A DNA stretch of 64,000 bases from Qipengyuania aquimaris. GTDB lineage: Bacteria > Pseudomonadota > Alphaproteobacteria > Sphingomonadales > Sphingomonadaceae. The notes below the pieces were generated by a model. It did no database searches. It was given only the letters and a program-made list of their open reading frames with translations, and had not been told where the DNA came from. How positions within the stretch are numbered: position 1 is the stretch's first letter; every line of letters begins with the position of its first letter. The position numbers and the translations under genes were made by a program. The stretch spans positions 590,162 through 654,161 of the forward strand of contig NZ_WTYI01000001.1 in assembly GCF_009827445.1 (NCBI RefSeq), written 5' to 3'. This document shows, piece by piece, positions 54,289 to 64,000 of the stretch.

Positions 54289-55010
54289 AGTTCACGCTTT
54301 CGCGCCACATCGGGAAGTTTGTCGGAGACCGGCGGGTGATCGCCGTGCTGATCCTGATCGGTTTAGCCGTTGCTGGCCGTGCCTGGTTGGCCGCTCATCC
54401 AGAGCACGATCCATGGGCGCCGCTCGACCTGAACGACCCGGTTGGCTGGGCTACCGAAGCGAAGCTGTTGGCCCTGCGCGGCGATGTCCCGCAGTGCCGG
54501 GCCGTGCTGGAGCGGAGCGCCGTTGCGTTCAACGCGCTCGAACCTGCCGGCGAGGGGCCGTGCCGGCGCGAGGACCGCACGCAACTGTCGGATTTCCCCC
54601 TCAGCCCGGATACGCCACCCACGACCTGTCCGGTCGCGATCGCATTGCAGCTGTGGAAGCGCGACGGCCTCAATCCGGCGGCGCAGGAAATTTTCGGTAG
54701 CGAAGTGGCGCAGATCGAGCATTTGGGGGCGTATTCCTGCCGCCGCCTCTATGGTCGCGGTGAAGGGCCCTGGAGCCAGCATGCCACGGGCAATGCGCTG
54801 GATATTGCCGGCTTCGTCCTCGCCGACGGCACGCGCATCAGCGTTCTGGGCGACTGGGACGGAGAGGGAGACAAGGCCCGCTTCCTGCGTGAAGTCCGCG
54901 ACCGCGCCTGTGACAGCTTTGGCATCGTGCTTTCGCCCGATTACAATGCCGCCCACACCGATCACTTCCACTTCGACATGGGCGCTCGGCGCGGGGGGCT
55001 GTGTCGCTAG
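54285..55010 (+). CDS. Extensin-family protein
   Basis: A 241-residue protein with a single N-terminal hydrophobic segment (about residues 18-36, VIAVLILIGLAVAG) and the extensin-like C-terminal domain: CRRLYGRGEG, WSQHATGNALDI and HTDHFHFD, the His/Asp set shared with D-Ala-D-Ala peptidase-like metal sites. It may act on peptidoglycan. TTG 54285 overlaps the LysE stop (TTGA), though a GTG at about 54336 is also possible. Its last four bases overlap phoB on the other strand. Confidence 0.78.
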   Translation: MKFTLSRHIGKFVGDRRVIAVLILIGLAVAGRAWLAAHPEHDPWAPLDLNDPVGWATEAKLLALRGDVPQCRAVLERSAVAFNALEPAGEGPCRREDRTQLSDFPLSPDTPPTTCPVAIALQLWKRDGLNPAAQEIFGSEVAQIEHLGAYSCRRLYGRGEGPWSQHATGNALDIAGFVLADGTRISVLGDWDGEGDKARFLREVRDRACDSFGIVLSPDYNAAHTDHFHFDMGARRGGLCR

Positions 55011-55735
55011 ACCGCTTCGAGCGAGTATCCGGCGCTGCGGACGGTGCGGATCGGGTCTTTCAGTCCCTCGACCTCCAGTGCCTTGCGAAGGCGCCGGATG
55101 TGCACATCGACGGTCCGGAGTTCGATATCGCTTTCCGTGCCCCATACGGCGTCAAGCAACTGGTTGCGGCTAAACACACGGCCCGGGCTCTCCATGAAGA
55201 ACTTCAGCAGGCGGTATTCGGTGGGGCCAACCTTGAGCACCTTGCCGCGGCGCATGACCTTGTGTGCAACGGGGTCGAGCGACAGGTCGCCAGCCTCGAT
55301 TGTCTCGCCTGCCAGAACCGGCCGGATGCGCCGCATCACGGCGGACACCCGGGCGAGCAGTTCGCGCGGTGAGAACGGCTTGGTGAGATAGTCGTCGGCG
55401 CCGGTTTCGAGGCCGCGCACACGGTCGTCCTCGGTCTCGCGCGCGGTGAGCATTATGATCGGGACGTGCGCGGTCGATTTGTCGCGTCGCAGCCTGCGGC
55501 AGACTTCGATGCCACTGGTACCCTCGATCATCCAGTCTAGGATAACGAGGTCGGGCGTTTCCTCGCTCGCAAGCAGGATCGCTTCATCACCGTCCGGCGT
55601 GGTCCGGACGTTGTAGCCTTCATTTGAAAAGCGGTATTCCAGAAGCTCGGAGAGGGCGGGATCGTCCTCAACCAGAAGAAGTTTGGCAGCCTGCACTTTC
55701 GCGTCTCCATGCGAGCGTGGTTTCTCGTTGGACAC
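55007..55735 (-). CDS. phoB: Phosphate regulon response regulator PhoB
   Basis: A 242-residue OmpR-type activator. Receiver domain with acidic LLVEDDPAL and phosphorylated Asp67 in LVILDWMI, Lys in LTKPFSPREL; then a winged helix ending RTVDVHIRRLRKAL. The start used is MSNEKPRS, with a ~16-residue hydrophilic extension before the conserved domain. It is the last gene of the phoR-porin-pstSCAB-phoU-phoB run and should bind the Pho boxes upstream of pstS and the porin. Confidence 0.95.
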   Translation of the reverse strand: MSNEKPRSHGDAKVQAAKLLLVEDDPALSELLEYRFSNEGYNVRTTPDGDEAILLASEETPDLVILDWMIEGTSGIEVCRRLRRDKSTAHVPIIMLTARETEDDRVRGLETGADDYLTKPFSPRELLARVSAVMRRIRPVLAGETIEAGDLSLDPVAHKVMRRGKVLKVGPTEYRLLKFFMESPGRVFSRNQLLDAVWGTESDIELRTVDVHIRRLRKALEVEGLKDPIRTVRSAGYSLEAV

Positions 55736-55766
55736 GTCTTTATGACCCCCAGGCTACAGGAATGTG

Positions 55767-56438
55767 TCAGCCGTCCTCGTCGACCGGATATTGTCCGGTA
55801 GCTGCAAAGTGCACCATTTCGGCTACGTTAGTCGCGTGATCCCCTATACGTTCGAGATTGCGGGCTACAAAAAGTAGCTGCGCCGCGCTCGAGATCATCG
55901 AGGGATTTTCGACCATGTGGCTGACGAGGTTGCGGAAGATCGAGTTGTAGAAGGCATCGACCTTTTCGTCCGCCAGGATGACTTCCTTGGCAAGTTCCGG
56001 ATCACGGGCTGCATAGGCGGTCAATACATCGTGGACCATTTCGCTGGCCACTTCCGCCATGGCGGGAAGCAGGGTGAGCGGTTCGAACTTCTTGCGATTG
56101 TCGCCGATCTCGCGGCTCGCCTTGGCGATATTCTTGGAATAGTCGCCGATACGCTCGACCACGCCGGCGATTTTCAGTGCAGCAATGACTTCGCGAAGGT
56201 CATCCGCCATGGGCGCGCGCAGAGCAATGATGCGCACAGCAAGCTTGTCGATCTCGCTTTCCAGCGCGTCGATCTTCTTGTCGCCTTTGACAACCTTTTT
56301 CGCCAGATCGTCGTCACCGCGGACAAGTGCGTCGAGCGATTGCTGGATCGCGACTTCGGCCAATCCGCCCATTTCGGCGATCAGGCCGCGCAGGCGCGTG
56401 ATGTCTTCGTCGAAGGCTTTTACGGTATGTTCTTGCAT
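55767..56438 (-). CDS. phoU: Phosphate transport regulator PhoU
   Basis: A 223-residue helical protein with two PhoU repeats: ITRLRGLIAEMGGLAE, ERIGDYSKNIAKAS and the second ERIGDHATNVAEM, which hold the metal-binding EXXXD motifs. It links PstSCAB to PhoR and keeps PhoB off in phosphate-rich conditions. ATG 56438 begins MQEHTVKAF; an earlier in-frame start would run into pstB. It lies 13 bases after pstB. Confidence 0.95.
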   Translation of the reverse strand: MQEHTVKAFDEDITRLRGLIAEMGGLAEVAIQQSLDALVRGDDDLAKKVVKGDKKIDALESEIDKLAVRIIALRAPMADDLREVIAALKIAGVVERIGDYSKNIAKASREIGDNRKKFEPLTLLPAMAEVASEMVHDVLTAYAARDPELAKEVILADEKVDAFYNSIFRNLVSHMVENPSMISSAAQLLFVARNLERIGDHATNVAEMVHFAATGQYPVDEDG

Positions 56439-56451
56439 CTTTTCCAAAGCC

Positions 56452-57236
<785 letters not shown>

Positions 57237-57243
<7 letters not shown>

Positions 57244-58487
57244 TTTTTCTCGAACTTGTTGCGCAGGTAGATGGCGAGGCCGTTCATCAGCAGGAGGAAC
57301 AGCAATAGGACGATGATAGCCGCACTTGTCCGTTCCACGAAACCGCGGTCGATTTCATCCGACCAGAGGAAGATCTGCATGGGCAGGACGGTGGCAGGCG
57401 ATGTGAAGCCGTCGGGTGGGCTGGCGACGAAAGCGCGCATTCCGATCATCAGCAGGGGAGCGGTTTCGCCGAGCGCGCGGGCCATGCCGATGATCGTACC
57501 CGTCAGGATACCGGGCAAGGCCAGCGGCAGGACGTGGTGGAACACCACCTGGACCGGCGATGCCCCAACGGCCAGCGCGCCGTCGCGAATGCTCGGCGGA
57601 ACCGCCTTGATCGCGTTGCGGCCTGCGATGACGATGACCGGCATGGTCATCAGCGCGAGCGTCATACCACCGATGACGGGGGCGGAACGCAGGTTGGGGA
57701 ACAGGGTCAGGAATACGGCAAGGCCGAGCAGGCCGAAGATGATCGACGGCACGGCCGCAAGGTTGTTGATCGAAAGCTCGATCAGGTCGGTCCAACGGTT
57801 CTTCGGCGCGTACTCTTCGAGATAAAGCGCGGCCAGAACGCCGATCGGGAAGGCCAGCAGGAGCGTGACGATCATCGTCAGCATCGAGCCCTTGAGGGCG
57901 CCCCAGATACCCACCTGCTGCGGGTTGGTGGCATCGGCGCGGGAGAAGAAGCCGGCATCGAAATTCTTGTCGATCTTACCCGCTGCATCGAGCTCTGCGG
58001 CCAGCGCTTGCAAGTCTTGCGACCCTTCACCGGAATATCCGCTGGCGAGGTCTGCACTGGCGGGAAGCCAGAAGGTTTCCTGTCCGCGCACGATCGACGG
58101 ATCGTCGATGATGGCCTGCGCGACGTCACGCCAGGCCTGTGCACCAAGCTCTTCGGCTCCGGCTTCACCCAAGGATTCCTGCGCGAAGTACTGAACCACT
58201 TCGGGAAGTCCCTGACCTTGCAGCGATTGCAGCGCTTGGGGGGAATCCATCGTCGCGGGGTCTGCGGATAGACCTGCTTGGGTAAAGTCGATCGGCACTT
58301 CCAGCTCGGCGCGCTGGAAGCCGCCGATGCCGTTCAGCGTCATCGTGCCAAGCAGGTAAACCAGCACGGCGACCGAGAAAACGATCGCTGCAAGGCCAAG
58401 CGACCGGAAGCGCTTCTCCGCTGCATAGCGCTTTTTGAGACGCGCCTCGAAAGCGGGCGTACGCGTGGGGGCGATGTGCTCACTCAT
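57237..58487 (-). CDS. pstA: Phosphate ABC transporter permease PstA
   Basis: A 416-residue permease. After an N-terminal helix, an unusually long periplasmic stretch of ~130 residues precedes the transport core with [13 protein letters not shown] and the EAA loop ([20 protein letters not shown]). This long form of PstA is commonly seen in alphaproteobacteria. ATG 58487 ([10 protein letters not shown]) overlaps pstC by eight bases; the open frame runs further as a shadow. Confidence 0.95.
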
Positions 58488-59865
58488 AAGCTTCGCGGAA
58501 CCTCTTAACGACGCGCAGGGCGATGAAGTTGAGACCGAGCGTGACCATGAACAGGACGAAGCCGAGCGCAAAAGCGCTGAGCGTGGCCGGGTGGTCGAAG
58601 CTGCCTTCGCCCGTCAGCATAGCGACAATCTGCACTGTGACGGTGGTCATGGAATCGAGCGGGTTGGCGCTGAGGTTTGCCGCAGTCGATGCGGCCATCA
58701 CCACGATCATGGTTTCGCCAATCGCGCGGCTGATGGCGAGCATCACGCCGGCCACGATGCCGGGAAGGGCTGCCGGAACCAGAACACGGCGGATTGTCTC
58801 GTTCGTCGTGGCGCCCATCGCAAGGCTGCCGTCGCGCATGGATTGCGGCACGGCTGCAATCGAATCGTCGGCCATCGAAGACACGAACGGAATGATCATA
58901 ACACCCATGACCAGGCCTGCAGCGAGCGCACTTTCGGAAGACGGGTTCGATGCGCCTAGGTCGACGGCCAGGTCGCGGATCGCAGGGGCGATGGTGAGCG
59001 CGGCGAAGTAACCGTAGACCACGGTCGGCACGCCAGCGAGGATTTCGAGGGTCGGTTTCACCCAGGCGCGCAGGCGCGGGTTGGCATACTGCGTCAGGTA
59101 GACAGCGCTCATCAGGCCGAGCGGTATCGCCACGATCATGGCGATGATCGCACCGATGAACAGTGTGCCCCAGAAGAGCGGGATTGCACCGTAGCGGGTG
59201 GCATCCGGGTTCTCCGGATTGCTCATCGGGTCAGGTGCCCAGTGCGTTCCGAAAAGGAAGTCGATCGGGTTGACCATTCCGAAGAAGCGCAGCGTTTCGA
59301 AAACAAGGCTGACGAAGATCCCGATGGTCGTCAGGATGGCCACCAGCGAGGCGCCCAGCAGGATCGCCATGACGATACGTTCCACCCGCGTGCGGGCAGT
59401 GAAATCGGGCTTCAGGCGCAGGAAGGCGAAGGCCCCGCCGAGAAAGGCAATGACCAGCGTCGCGGCGATGCCGATCCAGTTATAGAACGACAGGGCGTCA
59501 CGATAAGGCTCGACGAATTCGCGGGCGAGGGGATTGAAGACACCCTGGGCAGCCCCGGTGGCAACCGCACGCGCTTCGTTGAGGATCGTCTGGCGCTGGA
59601 AGCCGAAGGCAGGAAGCTGGTCGGCTGCGGGCGCAGCCAGCACCGATTGGGTCACGAGACCTGGCGCAACCGCACTCCATATAGCTATGAAGACAAGGAC
59701 GGGCAGGACTATCCAGAGCGCGACGTACCACGCGTGATAGCTCGGCAAGCTGGCGAGCCGCCCGGTCGGGCTCGCCTTGCGGAAGGTCCACGCACGCGCA
59801 CGAGCCGCCAACCATCCGGCGAGCCCGAGCCCGAGGGCCAGGAGGAGCAGAATGGTTAGCGACAT
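58480..59865 (-). CDS. pstC: Phosphate ABC transporter permease PstC
   Basis: A 461-residue permease, longer than typical PstC. The N-terminal ~135 residues hold two extra membrane helices and an insertion before the core. The core has GLMSAVYLTQYANPRLR and the EAA loop (GATTNETIRRVLVPAALPGI). It pairs with PstA in the membrane channel. ATG 59865 lies 17 bases after pstS. Confidence 0.95.
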   Translation of the reverse strand: MSLTILLLLALGLGLAGWLAARARAWTFRKASPTGRLASLPSYHAWYVALWIVLPVLVFIAIWSAVAPGLVTQSVLAAPAADQLPAFGFQRQTILNEARAVATGAAQGVFNPLAREFVEPYRDALSFYNWIGIAATLVIAFLGGAFAFLRLKPDFTARTRVERIVMAILLGASLVAILTTIGIFVSLVFETLRFFGMVNPIDFLFGTHWAPDPMSNPENPDATRYGAIPLFWGTLFIGAIIAMIVAIPLGLMSAVYLTQYANPRLRAWVKPTLEILAGVPTVVYGYFAALTIAPAIRDLAVDLGASNPSSESALAAGLVMGVMIIPFVSSMADDSIAAVPQSMRDGSLAMGATTNETIRRVLVPAALPGIVAGVMLAISRAIGETMIVVMAASTAANLSANPLDSMTTVTVQIVAMLTGEGSFDHPATLSAFALGFVLFMVTLGLNFIALRVVKRFREAYE

Positions 59866-59882
59866 TGTGTGCGTGGTTACCC

Positions 59883-60926
59883 TTACTTCAGCTCGGAACC
59901 GTCGAGCGTGGTGTACTCGGTGACAGCAGCATTGGCTGCAGCTGCCGCATCATCGGGATTGGCGACGAGGCCGATCTTGGCGAGCGGTCCGTCCTTGCCC
60001 CACATGCCTGCCCACTGGCTGAGGAATTCCTTCAGGCCGGGGATGGCGTCGAGGTGCGCCTTCTTGACGTACATGAAGAGCGGACGTGCGCCAGGATATT
60101 CGAAGCTGGAGATGTTCTCGTAGGTCGGGTCGACGCCGTTCATCGGCAGGCCCTGCACCTTGTCGAGATTCTCCTCAAGATAGGAGTAGCCGAAAATCCC
60201 CACGGCATTCGGATTGCCTTCGATCTTCTGCACGATCAGGTTGTCCTGCTCGCCCTGGTCGACATAAGCGCCGTCGCTACGGACTTCGGTGCAGACCTGG
60301 TCGTAACGGTCTTCGTCGGTTTCCTTGAGCGCCTTGGTTGCTTCGTCGGTCTTGCAGCCCGCTTCGAGGATCAGTTCCTTGAGCGCGTCGCGCGTGCCCG
60401 AGGTGCTCGGCGGACCGTAAACGAGGATCGGCTCGGCCGGGAGCGAGGGATCGACATCGGCCCAGGTCTTGGTGGTCTGCTCACCGCCATAGGGCGACGC
60501 AGCAAGCGCTTCGTACACCATCTTGGGGGTGAGGTTCATCATGATGCCACCCTTGGAGGAGGCAAGGGCGATGCCGTCGAGGCCGACCTGGACTTCGATG
60601 ATGTCGGTCACGCCATTGGCCTGGCAGTTTTCGAATTCGCTGGCCTTCATGCGGCGCGAGGCATTGGCGATGTCCGGCGTTTCGGCGCCGACGCCGGCGC
60701 AGAAAAGCTTCATGCCGCCACCAGTGCCGGTCGATTCGATGATCGGCGATGCGAATTGTGTGTCGCGGGCGAAGGCTTCCGAAACGGCCTTCGAGAACGG
60801 GAAGACGGTCGAGGAGCCGACGACCTTGATCTGTTCGCGCGAACCGCCACCGGCGGAATTGTCACCGCAAGCGGTGAGCGCGAGAGCCGAAGCGGCGGCG
60901 AGAGCAATCTTGAAAGTCTTGGTCAT
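59883..60926 (-). CDS. pstS: Phosphate-binding lipoprotein PstS
   Basis: A 347-residue substrate-binding protein that delivers phosphate to PstCA. Lipoprotein signal with lipobox LTAC (Cys20). Phosphate-contact motifs are VVGSSTVFPFSKAV and STGTGGGMKLF, and GPPSTSGTRDAL. A Pho box ends 47 bases upstream of the ATG. This group of PstS is larger than the classic E. coli type in its C-terminal part. Confidence 0.95.
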   Translation of the reverse strand: MTKTFKIALAAASALALTACGDNSAGGGSREQIKVVGSSTVFPFSKAVSEAFARDTQFASPIIESTGTGGGMKLFCAGVGAETPDIANASRRMKASEFENCQANGVTDIIEVQVGLDGIALASSKGGIMMNLTPKMVYEALAASPYGGEQTTKTWADVDPSLPAEPILVYGPPSTSGTRDALKELILEAGCKTDEATKALKETDEDRYDQVCTEVRSDGAYVDQGEQDNLIVQKIEGNPNAVGIFGYSYLEENLDKVQGLPMNGVDPTYENISSFEYPGARPLFMYVKKAHLDAIPGLKEFLSQWAGMWGKDGPLAKIGLVANPDDAAAAANAAVTEYTTLDGSELK

Positions 60927-60973
60927 GGTAGAACCCCTATGTTGTCCAACTAGCCGCGCAAGAGCGCGGGATT

Positions 60974-61002
60974 GTTACAAGGTGACGACAAAAGTGTGAC
61001 TT
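60974..61002 (-). promoter_or_regulatory. Predicted Pho box upstream of pstS
   Basis: On the minus strand AAGTCAC, ACTT, TTGTCGT, CACC, TTGTAAC: three 7-mers at an 11-base period, close to the CTGTCAT-N4-CTGTCAT pattern that PhoB binds. It lies 48-76 bases upstream of pstS. Confidence 0.65.
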
Positions 61003-61050
61003 CCGCTCCGGGGCACCGAATCGTTGTCGATGCCCCTAGCGGGATATGGA

Positions 61051-62412
61051 TCAGAAATCGACCTGAGCGCGAATTCCGAAAGCATCGACGGTATAATCGG
61101 TGTCGCCATCCGCCTTGGCATGGACTGCATCGGTGTAGTCCATCTTGCCGTAGTTGAGGCTGAAGAGCGTGTAATTCGTCGGTTTCCAGATCAGCGACGC
61201 GAGGTAGCCGTTCTGGATGCCGCCGACGATTCCTGCGTCATTGAGATCAAGATAGTCGTAGCGCAGGCTTAGCTGAACCGAACCCATGCCGCCTTCGCCG
61301 ACGGGGCTTTCGGGCTTCGTGCGATCGAACTTGCCGCCCTTGTAGCCGCGGCTGTCCCCCGTGGTGAGGAAGTAACCGACTTCGGCATAGCCGCCGAAGA
61401 AAGTCGGGTCGTCGGTCATCGCAGGCATGTCGACGTTCTGCCAGAAGCCTTCGGCAGCAGCGTGGAAAGGTCCGGAGATTACGGCGCCTTCAATACCGAT
61501 GCCGAACTCGCTGTCGGCATCCAGGTTGCCGGTATTCACGAACCGCTCGGAGGTGAAGTGCACGAGCGGGCGCTGGCGATAACGTACGCTGGCGTCATCC
61601 TCGCCCAGATCGTTGTAGTGAAGCGATCCGCCGAGGTGGAACTGGGTGTTGCCGCTTTTCGGCATCACGACCACGCGACCGTCAAAGCCGCGATTGTCCG
61701 TCCCGGTGTCATCGAAATTGTCGGTGAAGACGCCGGCCTGCGCCAAGACGATGCCGGTGCTGTAGCTGACCGACGCGCCGATGCGGCGTTCGAACCCGAA
61801 AGCATCAGTGAAAGCAGCACGTTCGATGAAGGTCGTGTGCAGGCTGCTGGTCAGTTCTTCGAGGGACTGGAAATTGTTGTGGTGGCCGATCGCGATATCC
61901 AGCCCGCCGTCCTCGTAGGTCAGGATGGCATCGGCCGCTTCGACTTCGTTTCCGGCGAAATCGAGCTCGAACTTGTAGCCGAAGCCTCCGCCAAGCCCAC
62001 CGGATGCACCAAGGCGCGCGCGGCGCACTTCGTTTCCGAAGCCGTCGTCGCGGCCCGTCGATTCGGGAACGCTCGTGAAACCGACATCATACATAAGGCG
62101 GCCGCGGGGCTTGAAGCTCCAGCCATCCTTCTTTTCAAGGGTAGCGACCTGCGGCTCCACTGCGGGGGCGGGAGCGGCAACAGCTTCCGCGTTGGCGGCG
62201 ATCGTCGCGTCCTGCGCAACACTTGCAGCCTTCTCTTCGGCGAGTTCGCCTTCGAGCTGGTCGATGCGCGTGACGAGCGCTGCGAGCTGGGCGCGCATCT
62301 CTGCCAGTTCCTGGGCAGCCGAAGGGGCCGTCTCGGCCTGAGCAAATACGGGTGTGGCGATGGTGCAGCTTAGTGCGGCGGCAATGACGGAGAGCCGGAT
62401 TGGCGAATTCAT
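61051..62412 (-). CDS. OprP/OprO-type phosphate-selective porin
   Basis: A 453-residue outer-membrane porin. Signal peptide 1-24 (ending TPVFAQ), an N-terminal coiled coil of about 40 residues (LAEMRAQLAALVTRIDQLEG) that probably mediates trimer association, then a beta-barrel ending in the terminal Phe (RAQVDF). Phosphate porins of this family bind anions via Arg/Lys in the barrel. It sits between phoR and pstS behind its own Pho box, so it should be induced by phosphate starvation. Confidence 0.88.
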   Translation of the reverse strand: MNSPIRLSVIAAALSCTIATPVFAQAETAPSAAQELAEMRAQLAALVTRIDQLEGELAEEKAASVAQDATIAANAEAVAAPAPAVEPQVATLEKKDGWSFKPRGRLMYDVGFTSVPESTGRDDGFGNEVRRARLGASGGLGGGFGYKFELDFAGNEVEAADAILTYEDGGLDIAIGHHNNFQSLEELTSSLHTTFIERAAFTDAFGFERRIGASVSYSTGIVLAQAGVFTDNFDDTGTDNRGFDGRVVVMPKSGNTQFHLGGSLHYNDLGEDDASVRYRQRPLVHFTSERFVNTGNLDADSEFGIGIEGAVISGPFHAAAEGFWQNVDMPAMTDDPTFFGGYAEVGYFLTTGDSRGYKGGKFDRTKPESPVGEGGMGSVQLSLRYDYLDLNDAGIVGGIQNGYLASLIWKPTNYTLFSLNYGKMDYTDAVHAKADGDTDYTVDAFGIRAQVDF

Positions 62413-62453
62413 GTGACGAATCCCTTACAAGGTTACGATCCGGAGACGCCTCT

Positions 62454-62482
62454 ATGACCCGATAATTACGGGTTTGTGACAC
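62454..62482 (-). promoter_or_regulatory. Predicted Pho box upstream of the porin gene
   Basis: On the minus strand GTGTCAC, AAAC, CCGTAAT, TATC, GGGTCAT: three 7-mers at an 11-base period. It lies 42-70 bases before the porin ATG, about the same distance as the box at pstS. Confidence 0.65.
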
Positions 62483-62562
62483 ACGTTCACACGACGCTCC
62501 AAGCCTGTGGATTACGTGTGCATAGCTGTGGGAAAGCCCGGAAAACGGGCCATTGAGCGCGC

Positions 62563-63735
62563 TCAGTCGGCAAGGGGAAGGGTGATCTTCACCCGGGTTC
62601 CTTCACCTTGCTTGCTCTCGATCACCAGTTTACCGCGATGTCGCTCGACGATGTGCTTCACGATGGCGAGGCCGAGCCCGGTTCCTCCGGAAGCGCGGCT
62701 ACGGCCCGGATCGGTACGGTAAAACCGGCGCGTGAGATGCGGAATGTGTTCCGGAGCGATGCCGTCGCCGCGATCGGTTACGGTCATCAGCACCCGTGCA
62801 TCGCCCTGAGGCACGAGCCTGACCGTGACCGGCGTACCCGGAGCGCCGTATTTCATGGCGTTGTCGACCAGGTTGCGGACCAATTGTTCGAGTTGCTGTT
62901 CGTCTCCGCGAACTAGAAAGTCGCCATGAGCTTCGAAATCCAGGCGATCCAAGCGTTCTGCTCCGGCGCCATCCTGGGAAGCACGCTTGGCAAGATCCGC
63001 TAGCGCAACCGTCTTGGCAGGCAGGTCGTGTTTCTCAGCCTCGATGCGCGACAACGACATGAGATCGCTCACCAGGTCCTGTAATCGCTTCGCCTCGCGC
63101 TGGATCGTCGCGAGGAATTTCTCAGCTATTTTCGGCTCGATATCCGGCCCGTCCTCGCGAAGCGTTTCGACATAACCGAGGATTGCGGCAAGCGGCGTGC
63201 GCAACTCGTGACTGGCGTTGGCGACAAAATCGGTGTGGGCGCGACTGATATCGGCTTCGGCCGTCTTGTTGACCAGTTCGATGACAGAAAGGTTCTTATC
63301 CAGCTTCTTGCGGTTGATGCGCCAGATATCTTTGCGCCGCGCGAGGCCCCTCACAACGGCGGCACCGTCTTCCGGCTTTTCCAGCAGTCGCACCGCTTCC
63401 GGCTGGCGCAAGGCCATCTTCACATCCTGTCCGAGGATGTGTGCGCCCAGCAGCCTGCGCGCGGCAATGTTCGCGATAATAACCCGTCCGCCCTCTGTAA
63501 GCAGGACCGGCGTTTCTGAGTGCTCGAACAGATCGCCCATGGAATCGCGCGAAATCGCGCCGTCGCTGTTCTTTTCCGCAGGAGGGGGCGGTGTCGAGCC
63601 GACGAGCCAAAGCGACCCCGCCCAGACGAGCAGGATGACAGTCACAACGAGCAAAGGAATCTCGAGCACGAGAAGACCGATGGCCGTTGCAATCGCCAGG
63701 GCAAAGGCGGACCAGGGGAAGGAGCGCGCGCTCAT
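62563..63735 (-). CDS. phoR: Phosphate regulon sensor histidine kinase PhoR
   Basis: A 390-residue membrane kinase. Two N-terminal hydrophobic segments (about 10-45), a PAS-like region (SETPVLLTEGGRVIIANIAA), the phosphoacceptor ANASHELRTPLAAILGYVE and an ATPase domain with NLVDNAMKYG, DRGDGIAPEH and GGTGLGLAIVKHI. It phosphorylates PhoB. It leads the phosphate cluster and is separated from the porin by ~150 bases with its own regulatory site, so it may be transcribed independently. Downstream of it (higher coordinates) are the tandem tRNA-Glu genes. Confidence 0.93.
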   Translation of the reverse strand: MSARSFPWSAFALAIATAIGLLVLEIPLLVVTVILLVWAGSLWLVGSTPPPPAEKNSDGAISRDSMGDLFEHSETPVLLTEGGRVIIANIAARRLLGAHILGQDVKMALRQPEAVRLLEKPEDGAAVVRGLARRKDIWRINRKKLDKNLSVIELVNKTAEADISRAHTDFVANASHELRTPLAAILGYVETLREDGPDIEPKIAEKFLATIQREAKRLQDLVSDLMSLSRIEAEKHDLPAKTVALADLAKRASQDGAGAERLDRLDFEAHGDFLVRGDEQQLEQLVRNLVDNAMKYGAPGTPVTVRLVPQGDARVLMTVTDRGDGIAPEHIPHLTRRFYRTDPGRSRASGGTGLGLAIVKHIVERHRGKLVIESKQGEGTRVKITLPLAD

Positions 63736-63800
63736 GCCATGCCGCTTAGCTTGGCGCGTTTGCCGGCGCCAGCCGTAATCGGAGCGAAGTTTGGGAGAAG

Positions 63801-63875
63801 TGGTGACCCGTACGGGAATCGAACCCGTGTTTCAGCCGTGAAAGGGCCGCGTCCTAACCGCTAGACGAACGGGCC
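63801..63875 (-). tRNA. tRNA-Glu (anticodon TTC), copy 1
   Basis: A minus-strand cloverleaf: acceptor GGCCCGT/ACGGGTC, loop CTTTCAC (TTC), T-loop TTCGATT, discriminator A, encoded CCA (63803-63801). It is identical over its full length to the copy at 63922-63996. Confidence 0.96.
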
Positions 63876-63921
63876 ACACAAGTGGCGCTTTGCGCGGATT
63901 GCAGATGCAATAACGCCACCG

Positions 63922-63996
63922 TGGTGACCCGTACGGGAATCGAACCCGTGTTTCAGCCGTGAAAGGGCCGCGTCCTAACCGCTAGACGAACGGGCC
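63922..63996 (-). tRNA. tRNA-Glu (anticodon TTC), copy 2
   Basis: The same 75 bases as the copy at 63801-63875, separated by a 46-base spacer, with CCA at 63924-63922. Its promoter would lie beyond the window end. Confidence 0.96.
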
Positions 63997-64000
63997 ACAC

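Overview
The window looks like chromosomal DNA of a high-GC alphaproteobacterium, most likely order Sphingomonadales, family Erythrobacteraceae. This is inferred from gene content and order: ImuA/ImuB/DnaE2 mutasome genes under GAAC-N7-GAAC LexA boxes, a zapA-6S RNA-5-formyl-THF cyclo-ligase block, PEP-CTERM regulators, and DUF2842 and DUF475 proteins. No rRNA, CRISPR array, insertion sequence or prophage gene was seen. Almost all of the window is ordinary, densely packed chromosome. The first ~3.7 kb is visibly AT-richer and is probably accessory.

Layout. 1-3.8 kb: the 3' part of an N6-adenine DNA methylase and a minimal DpnI-like nuclease, ending at the 3' side of tRNA-Pro. 4-9.1 kb: thyA, a three-gene branched-chain 2-oxoacid dehydrogenase operon and tRNA-Asp. 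9.1-12.2 kb (minus strand): a GPH-type transporter, DUF2842, 5-formyl-THF cyclo-ligase, 6S RNA, zapA and a ZauP-like coiled-coil gene. 12.4-19.1 kb: central carbon genes tkt, gap, pgk and class I aldolase, then thiE. 19.1-27.5 kb: two cell-wall enzymes, efp, suhB, tRNA-Leu, an SLC13 transporter and an M20 hydrolase. 27.6-30.9 kb: isocitrate lyase divergent from a ScfR/RamB-type regulator, with a palindromic operator candidate on the regulator's ribosome-binding site. 31.4-38.0 kb: a PEP-CTERM-type sugar transferase followed by prsK, prsR and prsT with overlapping ends. 38-43 kb: transporters, panB and a pyridoxamine-phosphate-oxidase-like protein.

43.1-53.6 kb is the most interesting part. 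Two separate LexA (SOS) boxes drive imuA-imuB and a second operon: radical SAM protein with HhH domain, a DUF4130-UdgX fusion that carries the covalent-capture histidine motif, and dnaE2. The second operon is predicted to be a leaderless transcript. Three minus-strand genes (secreted protein, PilZ protein, alpha carbonic anhydrase) separate the two units. Together they look like an inducible uracil-capture, base-modification and translesion-synthesis module.

53.6-64 kb: a LysE exporter, an extensin-like protein, and on the minus strand a complete phosphate regulon in the order phoR, OprP/O-type porin, pstS, pstC, pstA, pstB, phoU, phoB. Two predicted Pho boxes sit at nearly the same distance from the porin and pstS starts. 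The window closes with two identical tandem tRNA-Glu genes.
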